A stretch of 6,868 nt of DNA from Verrucomicrobiota bacterium. GTDB taxonomy: Bacteria; Verrucomicrobiota; Verrucomicrobiia; Chthoniobacterales; UBA10450. A model generated the notes under the pieces. That model saw only the letters and a program-made list of their open reading frames with translations. It did not search any database and was not told where the DNA came from. This document shows, in pieces, positions 1 to 6,868 of this stretch. How positions within the stretch are numbered: position 1 is the first letter of the stretch; every line of letters starts with the position of its first letter. The stretch is taken from NCBI GenBank assembly GCA_003218525.1, contig QHNU01000177.1, forward strand, positions 1 through 6,868, read 5' to 3'. The translations under genes were made by a program, and so were the position numbers.

Positions 1-39
1 CGGGCCCTGCTGACGTGTGACAGTCATTCAGTTGCCTGA
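1..39 (+). other. Possible 3' tail of an upstream gene
   Basis: Of the three forward frames, only frame 1 is open from the window edge; it gives 12 codons ending RALLTCDSHSVA before a TGA at 37-39. This could be the end of a gene upstream of the permease cluster, but 12 codons are too few to identify anything and an open frame of this length is expected by chance. The rest of the leader up to the first permease start (40-49) holds closely packed stops (TGA 40-42, TAG 44-46) and no convincing promoter or Shine-Dalgarno site. Confidence 0.15.
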
Positions 40-49
40 TGATTAGGCA

Positions 50-2497
50 ATGCTGCTCCAGGATTTGCGTTATGCCTTGCGGATGCTGGCGAAGCAGCCG
101 GCGTTTGGGGCAATTGCGGTCCTGACGTTAGCGCTCGGGATCGGGGCGAATAGCGCGATCTTCAGCGTCGTCAATGCCTTGCTTTTGCAGCCTCTCCCGT
201 ATCCGCACCCAGAGCAGTTGGTGCGAATTCGTGAACGGACCCCGGTCTTCCCTTCGGGCGCGGTCAGCTACCCCAATTACCTTGATTGGCGCGCCAATCA
301 GCGCGGCTTCACCGATTTAGCATTATATCGCTGGGGCGACGCCAATTTATCCGGGACGGGCGTCGATAATGAGCCCGAACATGTCGTAGCGGCTCGCGTC
401 ACTTTCAATTTTTTATCGATTCTCGGCGTTCCTCCACTTCTCGGCCAGGATTTCAGGGAATCGGATGACCTACCCGGAAGCACAAAGGTTGTCCTTATCT
501 CGGAAGGATTGTGGAAACGACGTTTCGGCCGTTCCGCTGGCGTGATCGGTCAGCAAATTATGGTCGATGGTGTGCCACGTGAAGTAATCGGCGTTGTACC
601 GTCACAAGTACAAATTCCGCGACGGACTCAGGTTTATGTGCCAGTCAGTGAGCTGCGGGCCGATAAAAACATTCTTAACCGCGGCAATCATCAGGGCTTT
701 TCTGTCCTGGCTCGGCTGAAGTCCGGCGTGACGCTCGCCCAAGCTACGGCCGATCTTAATAACATCGCGGCGGAATTGGAGCGACGCTATCCCGACAACA
801 ATACCGGCCGGCGGATCGAGGCTCTGATCTATCTCGAATCTATGGTGAAAGACTACAAGCAGGGAGTTGCTCTTTTGCTTGCCGCGGTTGGGTGTGTGTT
901 ACTGATTGCGTGCGCAAACGTGGCCAATCTGCAATTGGCCCGGGCGCTGGCACGGGAGCGCGAACTTGCCGTGCGCGCGGCCCTGGGAGCGAGTCGTACC
1001 CGCTTGGCGATGCAAGTATTGGTCGAGAGCGCTATTCTCGCTCTCCTCGGTGGTGTCGCCGGAGTGCTGTTTGCTCTGTGGGGCTTGGATGCGATCAAAG
1101 CAATTGCTCCGACAAACCTTGCACGCTTTCAAGAAACCCGAGTCGATCTAGTGGTCCTGGCGTTCACGGCTGCAATCGCGATCGGCGCTGGAATGCTCGT
1201 GGGACTCTGGCCGGCATTGCGTGTCTCGGGCAACGCGTCGTTCACATTAGCTTTACATGAGGGCGGACGCGGAACGAGCGACGGCATCCAACGCCAACGC
1301 GCCCGGGCGGGATTGGTCATCGCGCAAGTCGCCTTGGCGTTGCTTTTGCTCGCGGCCGCTGAACTTACACTCAAAAGTTTCCGCAACGCGCAGCAAACGC
1401 CTCTCGGGTTTGATCCGCACAATGTTCTTACACTCTCGATCTCGCTACCGAAGGCGCGCTACGACGCTGACGAGAAAGTCGCTGCCTTTAATGCTCAATT
1501 GGTTGAACGCGTACGTGTTTTGCCGGGAGTAAAAGGTGCCGCCCTCGGTAACAATGTTCCTTTTGATGACACGGAGAACGACAGTTATTTCCATCTCACC
1601 GGAACGCCGCCAACGCCACCCGGAAGCGAGCCATCAGCGGAAATCTCTAGTGTCACGCCTGGCTACTTTGAAGTCATGGGAATGCCGATTCTACGCGGCC
1701 GCAATTTCGACGCCACCGACCGCCCAAATCAACCGCATTCAGTCATCGTCGATGAAAGTTTTGCTCGCCGTTATTTCCCAGGCAGAGACGCCATTGGCCA
1801 ACAGATCGACGACACTGAATCAGAAGCGAAGAGCCCACCTCCCGTCACGATAATCGGCATCGTGCCGAGAACGCGCAATGAAGCGCCTGGGGAAGACAAT
1901 TCCGAGAAACTCAACATGGTAGAGATGTACTACTGTCTGGCCCAATTGCCGGCACGCCGCACCAGTCTTCTCCTCCAGGTTGCCTCCGGCGATCCGCTTG
2001 CGCTGGTTCCGGCGGTGAAGCGCGAATTACAGGCCCTCGATCCTGATCAAGCTATTTCCTCGGTCTCGACCATGGAAAAAGACGTCGCCAAGAGTCTCGG
2101 CACCCGCCGAATGCTGATGTCGCTGCTGGGCGCTTTCGCCGCTCTTGCGCTTCTGTTGGCGAGTGTCGGCCTGTACGGGGTGATGGCGCTAACCGTGACG
2201 CAGCGAACGCGCGAACTCGGCATTCGTTTGGCGCTTGGCGCAAATCGTGGTGACGTCTTTCGCCTCGTTCTTGGACAGGGCATGGTGTTGGTTTGCACCG
2301 GACTTGCGATTGGGTTGCTGGGCGCTCTCGGCGCCGGACGCGGCCTTGCCAGCGTGCTCTACGGCGTAGGCAGTTGGGATTTGCCGGCGCTAAGTTTTGC
2401 TCTGTTCGCGTTGTCTGCAGTCGCGCTTGTTGCTTGCTGGTTCCCGGCGCAACGCGCGACGCGGGTCGATCCGATCATCGCCTTACGTTCGGAATAA
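50..2497 (+). CDS. ADOP-type MacB/FtsX permease, first of three tandem copies
   Basis: An inner-membrane permease of 815 aa with a duplicated layout. There is one helix near residues 18-41 after the family-typical start LLQDLRYALRMLAKQPAF, then a MacB-like periplasmic region (about 45-265). FtsX half 1 follows, with helices near 271-293, 325-347 and 367-389. A fifth helix lies at about 418-440, a second periplasmic region at about 445-680, and FtsX half 2 has helices near 687-712, 740-765 and 778-800. Cytoplasmic motifs RELAVRAALGA (305-315) and RELGIRLALGA (721-731) match the loop that touches the ATPase in MacB/Lol relatives. The C-terminus RVDPIIALRSE is family-typical. An in-frame TAG at 44-46 makes ATG 50 the first possible start; AGG at 45-47 is too close to be a good ribosome site. 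Known for the family: two permease domains and usually no adjacent ATPase. Substrate unknown. Odd: Glu438 sits inside helix 5, where the other two copies have a hydrophobic residue. Confidence 0.95.
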   Translation: MLLQDLRYALRMLAKQPAFGAIAVLTLALGIGANSAIFSVVNALLLQPLPYPHPEQLVRIRERTPVFPSGAVSYPNYLDWRANQRGFTDLALYRWGDANLSGTGVDNEPEHVVAARVTFNFLSILGVPPLLGQDFRESDDLPGSTKVVLISEGLWKRRFGRSAGVIGQQIMVDGVPREVIGVVPSQVQIPRRTQVYVPVSELRADKNILNRGNHQGFSVLARLKSGVTLAQATADLNNIAAELERRYPDNNTGRRIEALIYLESMVKDYKQGVALLLAAVGCVLLIACANVANLQLARALARERELAVRAALGASRTRLAMQVLVESAILALLGGVAGVLFALWGLDAIKAIAPTNLARFQETRVDLVVLAFTAAIAIGAGMLVGLWPALRVSGNASFTLALHEGGRGTSDGIQRQRARAGLVIAQVALALLLLAAAELTLKSFRNAQQTPLGFDPHNVLTLSISLPKARYDADEKVAAFNAQLVERVRVLPGVKGAALGNNVPFDDTENDSYFHLTGTPPTPPGSEPSAEISSVTPGYFEVMGMPILRGRNFDATDRPNQPHSVIVDESFARRYFPGRDAIGQQIDDTESEAKSPPPVTIIGIVPRTRNEAPGEDNSEKLNMVEMYYCLAQLPARRTSLLLQVASGDPLALVPAVKRELQALDPDQAISSVSTMEKDVAKSLGTRRMLMSLLGAFAALALLLASVGLYGVMALTVTQRTRELGIRLALGANRGDVFRLVLGQGMVLVCTGLAIGLLGALGAGRGLASVLYGVGSWDLPALSFALFALSAVALVACWFPAQRATRVDPIIALRSE

Positions 2498-4076
2498 CTC
2501 CGCCGCCGTGACTCAAAATATTCGCTATGCGCTGCGAACGCTGGCAAAGCAGCCGGCGTTCGCCGCGATCATCATTATTACATTCGCGCTAGGTATTGGC
2601 GCGAATACCGCCGTCTTCAGTGTCCTCAATGCCGTCCTTCTGCGTCCGTTGCCGTTCAAAGAACCCGAAAAGATTATGGCGCTTGCACCTTACGACGTGC
2701 GCCTCGGCGCGGACAACGTGAACGACAAATCGACCTGTTCCTATCCAGATTCCCTCGATTGGCGGGCGCAAAATCGAGTATTCGAGCGCGTCGCCGTTTA
2801 CACTCACCGAAGTCTCACCCTGACCGACGGAAAAGAGGCAACGCATATCCAGGGTGGATTGGTATCGGCTGATTTGTTCCCACTGCTTGGGGTTCAACCT
2901 TTGCTTGGCCGCGTCTTTCTGCCAAATGAAGACGAACCGGGCAGCCGCGTGGTCGTTTTGAGCCACGGCTTGTGGCAACGCCGTTTCGGTGGTGATCCAA
3001 CGATCATCCGGAAGTCGCTCACGCTCGACGGCGAACAGTTTCAAGTCGTGGGCGTGATGCCGGCAACATTTTCCTTTCCGATCGCCGCCTTCGGACCCGA
3101 GCTTTGGACGAGCATCTCAATCTTGCGTCAATCGAAAGACGGTGGGCAATCGATGACGGAGCAGCGCGGCAACGATTTTCTCCGGTGTATTGCGCGACTG
3201 AAGCCCGGCGGATCGGCCAACCAAGCACAAGCGAATATCGATACGATCGCTGCAGCTTTGCGCGGGCAATATCCGGATTCGAACACGAACGTGGCGGTGA
3301 AAGTCCTGCCGCTGGTGAACGCGATGGTCGCGGACGCGCACACAGCGCTGCTCATGTTGTGCGCCATGGCCGGTTGTGTCTTGCTTGTGGCCTGCGTCAA
3401 CATCGCGAGTTTGCTTTTGGCGCGTTCCCTCTCGCGCCAGAAAGAAATTAGCATTCGTGCCGCGCTCGGCGCCGGTCGTTGGCAGATAGTTAAACAACTA
3501 CTCACCGAAAGCGGATTACTCGGAACTCTCGGTGGTCTGGCCGGCTTGCTGATCGCAGTTTGGGGGCTCGACTCGCTCAAAACTTTTTTGCCTGCAGACA
3601 TTCCGCGGATCGATCAGCTTTCGCCGGATCTTCGCGTTCTCCTATTCACCGCAGTCGTCAGTCTCAGCGTCGGGACACTCGCTGGACTTTTGCCGGCCTG
3701 GCGAGCCTCTCATCCAAATCTAGCTGGTTCACTGAACGATGCCGCGCGCGGCTCCAGTGAAGGCAGTCGTGGCCGTCGCACACGCGCCGCTCTCGTTGTT
3801 TTGGAGATCCTTCTTGCGGTAGTTTTGCTCGCGACCGCCGGATTGCTCGTCTCCAGTTTCCTGCGTTTACAGAAAGTCCGGCCCGGCTTTGATCCGACCA
3901 ATGTCATGACCGCGCGTCTCGCCTTGCCGGAGGAACGCTATGGAAAGCCGCCACAAGTGGCCGACTTCTACACCAGGCTGTTAGCGCGCATTGCAATCTT
4001 GCCTGGCGTCCGAGATGCGAGCGCGGCCTGGTGGATTCCACTTAGTGGCAACGAGATTGCGTTTAACTTCGAATTC

Positions 4077-4085
4077 AAGAGCGCC
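4077..4085 (+). other. Frameshift site in the middle permease gene
   Basis: The codon AAG at 4077-4079 is the last that fits the family in the original frame (FNFEFK). From 4082 the family sequence (RPVPKAQRPVAQ) is read in the next frame. Only two bases (AG, 4080-4081) lie where one codon is expected, so one lost base is the simplest explanation. No slippery heptamer is visible. The shifted frame itself ends at a TAG (4244-4246), so programmed frameshifting would not rescue a full-length protein. Confidence 0.75.
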
Positions 4086-4171
4086 CGGTACCCAAAGCAC
4101 AGCGTCCGGTCGCCCAAGTAAACGCGGTTGGGTTCAATTATTTTAAGACCTTGCGGGTACCGCTTCTGCGT

Positions 4172-4210
4172 CGCCATTTTATCAGTAACGATGCTGCTCG
4201 CGGCCGTCGC
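4172..4210 (+). other. Deletion junction inside the middle permease gene
   Basis: Before this stretch the shifted frame matches the second periplasmic region (KTLRVPLLR, compare KAPLLRG in the third gene). After it the original frame matches the last membrane helix and the C-terminus. In the intact copies these two points are about 235-250 codons apart; here they are about 55 bases apart, so roughly 670-690 bases are gone. The join cannot be fixed to one base: between about 4184 and 4210 both frames look plausible for the family (FISNDAARG in one, MLLAAVAF in the other), as would be seen if a short shared sequence lay at the join. Confidence 0.7.
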
Positions 4211-4276
4211 CTTCATCGCCTGTTGGTTGCCTGCGCGCCGCGCTAGCGGGGTCGACCCGATCATCGCGCTGCGTAC

Positions 4277-4280
4277 GGAG
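4277..4280 (+). promoter_or_regulatory. Ribosome binding site of the third permease gene
   Basis: GGAG lies 10 bases before ATG 4291 and overlaps the last codons of the broken second gene (its stop is TAA 4281-4283). It is the clearest Shine-Dalgarno-like site in the window. It would let the third gene be translated independently of the second, which matters because ribosomes on the second gene now stop 169 bases upstream, at 4121. Confidence 0.5.
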
Positions 4281-4290
4281 TAAGTCTGAA

Positions 4291-6732
4291 ATGGGCACAC
4301 TGCTCCAGGACGTCAGGTTTGCTGCGCGGATGTTACTGAAACAGCCCGGGTTCACGATCATCGCCGTGATGACGCTTGCGCTCGGCATTGGCGCGAACAC
4401 CGCAATCTTTAGCATCGTCAACGCCGTACTTCTCCGACCGCTGCCCTATCCGAAGCCGGACCGAATCATTGTCCTGGGCGAAGCAGACAAAACGCAGCTG
4501 TCGCAGTCGGGATTCTCGGTTTCACTGCCGGACTATCTCGACTGGCGGCATGACAACACCGTTTTCGAAGATCTTGCGCTGACTCGGCACGAATCCGTCC
4601 CCCTGAGCGATATTCCCGGACGCAGCCCCGAGGAAATCGGTTCTGCGATCGTCACGGCAAACTTTTTCAAGGTAATCGGGCTGGGACCCCAACTCGGTCG
4701 AACGTTCACCGAAGAAGAAGATAAACCGGGCGGTCCACTCCTCGCGGTCATCAGCGATCGACTTTGGGCGCGCGTTTTTCAACGCGACACCGCCGTGATT
4801 GGCCGCGCCGTTACTTTTTATAACCTTCGCGCGACCATCATCGGGGTAATGCCGTCGGAAATGACGTCGCCGGCAGACACGGATGTGTGGTTCCCGCTGA
4901 TGCGCCGCACCACCAATGGCGCGTGGAGTAACCGAATCATTCATCCGTGGTTTTTTGCATGGGGCCGTCTCAAAGCGGGCGTCACGGTAGAGCAGGCGCG
5001 GACAGAAATGAAGACGATAGCGGCGCGATTGGAGAAAGCTTATCCCGAAAGCAACACCAACACGACAGTGTCCGTCACACCCGTTCTCGAAAGTATCATC
5101 GGCAAGTACCGCCTCAATCTCGCGTTTTTACTCGGCGCGGTCGCTCTCGTTTTGCTAATCGCGTGTGCCAACCTAGCGAATTTGTTTGCTGCTCGCGGCG
5201 CAACACGGGGTCGTGAATTCGCCATTCGTGCCGCAGTTGGAGCCACCCGAACACAGATTATTCGGCAACTACTCATCGAAAGTCTTCTCATAGCGTTGCT
5301 CGGAGGCGTGTTTGGATTCCTGATTGCTCTCTGGGGCCGCGATCTGCTCGCGCTTCTGGCGCCGCAAAACGTAAACCGTTTTCGTGAAGTTAGCTTCGAT
5401 CGCCCCGTGCTCGGTTTCACTCTGCTACTAGCCTCCGCGACGAGTGTGCTTTTCGGTCTTTGGCCGGCTTGGCAAGCGTCCCATCCCGATATTCAATTCG
5501 CTCTCCAGTCGGGAGCCCACGGAAGTTCCGACACCAAGGCGGCGCGACGAACGCGTGATTGGCTGGTGATCGCAGATATGACGCTGACGCTCGTCCTGCT
5601 TAGTTCCGCGGGACTGGTGTTAAAGAGTTTCGCCCGGCTGCAGGATTTGAATCTTGGATTCCGACCCGGTGGCTTGTGGACCGCGCGAACCGACCTGCCC
5701 TACCCGAGCTACAGGGATTATCAGCGAGTCCTCAATTTTTCGAAAACGTTCATCAACGAAATGGCGGGGATGCCAGGCGTCGCCAATGTAGCGATAGCGT
5801 CGAATCCGCCTTTGTTGACCGGCTGGCAAATTAGTTTTGCCCGGGAAGGCGTGCCCGCGCCCACCCCGGGCCAGGAGCCGAGTGTCGATAGCGAAGTAAT
5901 CGCGGGCGATTATTTCGGCACCCTCAAAGCGCCGCTCCTGCGTGGGCGAATCTTCAACGAGCGGGACACGAAGACCACGCCGCTCGTCACCATCATCGAT
6001 CAAACGCTCGCCGAAAAATATTTTCCAGGAGAAGACCCAATCGGCAAACGGCTGTCGATGGATCCGGACGGCTCAGGCAAAGACAATCGCTGGTTCCAAA
6101 ACGTGGGCGTCGCCGCGCGAATGAAATTCCATGGTGCGAATGAAGCCGAGGCTTTGCCGCTCGTCTATTTCCCCTTGAGTCAAGTTGAACGTTACAACCT
6201 GGTTTTTCTCGTGCGGACCACAGCCGTGCTGAGCGGGTTGGAGAAGACTCTCCAGCAAAGGGTGAGCGAACTCGACCCTCGTCAGCCGGTCTATGATTTT
6301 CGCAGTATGTCTGCGCGCGTAGCGGAGACATGGGCCACTCAACGGCTGCTTACGTTCTTGTTGTCCATTTTCGCCGGACTAGCCTTGCTCCTCGCCACCA
6401 TCGGGCTGTATGGCGTGCTCTCTTACAACGCGGTGCGTCGCTTACGCGAAATCGCGTTGCGCTTGGTGCTCGGTGCACGTCCAAACCAGATTCGCGCTCT
6501 TATTTTCAGTCATGCCATCCGGTTGCTGCTCATTGGTTCGATGCTCGGGCTTATCGGTGCAATTGCGTCAGCGACTGCGCTCCGCTCTGTGCTCTTCCAG
6601 GTCACGCCGGCCGAGCCGCTGATTTATCTGCTGGTGGCAGCGGTGCTTTCCATCGCCACTGCCATCGCCTGCTGGTTTCCGGCGCAACGTGCCGCGCGAG
6701 TCGATCCGATCGTCACGTTGCGAACGGAATGA
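4291..6732 (+). CDS. ADOP-type MacB/FtsX permease, third of three tandem copies
   Basis: A complete 813-aa duplicated permease, starting GTLLQDVRFAARMLLKQPGF. Helix 1 is at about 21-45, then periplasmic region 1 (about 50-270) and FtsX half 1 with helices near 275-298, 329-351 and 372-393. Helix 5 is at about 424-445, periplasmic region 2 at about 450-680, and FtsX half 2 has helices near 683-710, 738-765 and 776-796. Putative ATPase-contact motifs are REFAIRAAVGA (308-318) and REIALRLVLGA (719-729). The C-terminus RVDPIVTLRTE aligns with that of the first gene. ATG 4291 is supported by GGAG ten bases upstream and by the match to the other two N-termini. It follows the remnant of the second gene by 7 bp, as in an operon. 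The last 20 bp overlap a convergent gene on the other strand. No ATPase is adjacent, as usual for ADOPs; the substrate cannot be inferred. Confidence 0.95.
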   Translation: MGTLLQDVRFAARMLLKQPGFTIIAVMTLALGIGANTAIFSIVNAVLLRPLPYPKPDRIIVLGEADKTQLSQSGFSVSLPDYLDWRHDNTVFEDLALTRHESVPLSDIPGRSPEEIGSAIVTANFFKVIGLGPQLGRTFTEEEDKPGGPLLAVISDRLWARVFQRDTAVIGRAVTFYNLRATIIGVMPSEMTSPADTDVWFPLMRRTTNGAWSNRIIHPWFFAWGRLKAGVTVEQARTEMKTIAARLEKAYPESNTNTTVSVTPVLESIIGKYRLNLAFLLGAVALVLLIACANLANLFAARGATRGREFAIRAAVGATRTQIIRQLLIESLLIALLGGVFGFLIALWGRDLLALLAPQNVNRFREVSFDRPVLGFTLLLASATSVLFGLWPAWQASHPDIQFALQSGAHGSSDTKAARRTRDWLVIADMTLTLVLLSSAGLVLKSFARLQDLNLGFRPGGLWTARTDLPYPSYRDYQRVLNFSKTFINEMAGMPGVANVAIASNPPLLTGWQISFAREGVPAPTPGQEPSVDSEVIAGDYFGTLKAPLLRGRIFNERDTKTTPLVTIIDQTLAEKYFPGEDPIGKRLSMDPDGSGKDNRWFQNVGVAARMKFHGANEAEALPLVYFPLSQVERYNLVFLVRTTAVLSGLEKTLQQRVSELDPRQPVYDFRSMSARVAETWATQRLLTFLLSIFAGLALLLATIGLYGVLSYNAVRRLREIALRLVLGARPNQIRALIFSHAIRLLLIGSMLGLIGAIASATALRSVLFQVTPAEPLIYLLVAAVLSIATAIACWFPAQRAARVDPIVTLRTE

Positions 6733-6868
6733 ATCGCCTCGTTTGAGACAGGCGCACGAGGTTCCACTCGACCTTACCATCTTTGGTTAAGCCCAAATAC
6801 GCCACGCTCGGCGGCGCTCCCCGATTAGGCCGGGTGACGCAACCAGGATTCAGGAAACGAACACCGCT
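6713..6868 (-). CDS. C-terminal end of a YfcE/MJ0936-like metallophosphoesterase (partial)
   Basis: Reading leftward from the window edge, the minus strand is open for 51 codons to a TGA at 6715-6713. The visible end begins SGVRFLNPGCVTRPNRGAPP, continues with SVAYLGLTKDGKVEWNLVRL and ends SQTRRFIPFAT. The N-P-G-[SC] turn followed by x-R-P-R/N-x-G and then an A-Y-L strand and a short basic tail is the usual C-terminal part of small calcineurin-like phosphodiesterases of the YfcE/MJ0936 type. There it comes soon after the metal-binding G-H-T-H motif, which must lie outside the window. NPGC replaces the commoner NPGS. The gene is cut by the window edge, so its length and catalytic residues cannot be checked. 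It is convergent with the third permease gene, overlaps its last 20 bp, and is not part of that operon. Confidence 0.7.
   Translation of the reverse strand, partial: SGVRFLNPGCVTRPNRGAPPSVAYLGLTKDGKVEWNLVRLSQTRRFIPFAT

Larger units (their letters stand above)
2508..4283 (+). pseudogene. ADOP-type permease, middle copy, frameshifted and internally deleted
   Basis: The GTG at 2508 starts TQNIRYALRTLAKQPAF, matching the first gene's N-terminus; an earlier in-frame ATG (2397) only reads the first gene's tail out of frame. From GTG the frame gives 537 aa and stops at TAA 4119-4121. Present are helix 1 (about 17-40), periplasmic region 1, FtsX half 1 (helices near 278-300, 331-353, 374-396; motif KEISIRAALGA at 312-322) and helix 5 (about 427-450). 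The frame holds family sequence up to FNFEFK (519-524). Homology then continues one frame over from 4082 (RPVPKAQRPVAQ, then NYFKTLRVPLLR), and finally returns to the original frame for MLLAAVAFIACWLPARR and VDPIIALRTE, ending at TAA 4281-4283. Most of periplasmic region 2 and helices 6-7, roughly 225-230 codons, are missing. The gene starts 10 bp after the first and ends 7 bp before the third. A 537-aa product with one FtsX half could still be made, but loss of function is likelier. A sequencing or assembly error is the main alternative. Confidence 0.85.

Noticed and set aside
1..49. Promoter for the permease cluster
   Set aside because: No paired -35/-10 boxes with proper spacing can be made out in 49 bases; any promoter probably lies outside the window.
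2397..2507. In-frame extension of the middle permease to an ATG at 2397
   Set aside because: It would overlap the first gene by about 100 bases, and its residues are the first gene's tail read in another frame. The GTG at 2508 gives the family-typical N-terminus directly.
2589..3044. Open frame of 151 codons on the minus strand
   Set aside because: It is antisense to a region whose plus-strand frame clearly encodes the permease periplasmic region, and its composition shows no recognisable motif.
4082..4246. Programmed frameshift joining the two parts of the middle gene
   Set aside because: No slippery heptamer or obvious stimulatory structure is seen, and the shifted frame stops at 4244-4246 without the second FtsX half.
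4122..4290. A true intergenic region or mobile-element insertion between the second and third permeases
   Set aside because: The stretch is accounted for by permease remnants in two frames up to 4283; there are no inverted repeats or transposase sequence.
4522..4944. Open frame of 140 codons on the minus strand within the third permease
   Set aside because: It is a shadow of the permease coding frame, with no family resemblance and no start context.
6330..6746. Plus-strand open frame of 138 codons running past the end of the third permease
   Set aside because: It is out of frame with a strong permease C-terminus and gives a Ser/Arg/Cys/His-rich, non-family sequence.

Overview
The window is almost entirely three tandem, co-oriented (+ strand) genes for large MacB/FtsX-type permeases of the 'ADOP' kind (acidobacterial duplicated orphan permease): about 815 residues, two permease halves, no ATPase gene nearby. 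ADOPs form large paralogous families in soil Acidobacteriota and also occur in soil Verrucomicrobiota. With the moderately GC-rich sequence (judged by eye, not counted), one of those two phyla is the likely source; the window does not decide between them.

Layout. 1-49: a short leader that may hold the last 12 codons of an upstream gene; no convincing promoter or Shine-Dalgarno site. 50-2497: first permease, intact (815 aa). 2508-4283: second permease, broken. It reads normally from a GTG start through the first permease half and into the second periplasmic region. It then loses frame near 4080, stops at 4119-4121, and has lost roughly 670-690 bases before a short family-typical C-terminus that ends at 4283. 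4291-6732: third permease, intact (813 aa). 6713-6868, minus strand: the C-terminal end of a convergent gene that looks like a YfcE/MJ0936-type metallophosphoesterase. It overlaps the end of the third permease gene by 20 bp.

How they work together. The permeases are separated by 10 and 7 bases, so they were probably built as one transcript with coupled translation. Each intact protein has the expected eight membrane helices, two large periplasmic regions, and two cytoplasmic R-E-x-x-x-R-x-x-x-G-A motifs of the kind that contact an ABC ATPase in MacB/FtsX/Lol systems. No ATPase is encoded here, so any partner must lie elsewhere. Substrates are unknown.

I see no RNA genes, CRISPR array, insertion sequence or clearly novel system. 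The most informative observation is the decay, or possible misassembly, of the middle paralogue.
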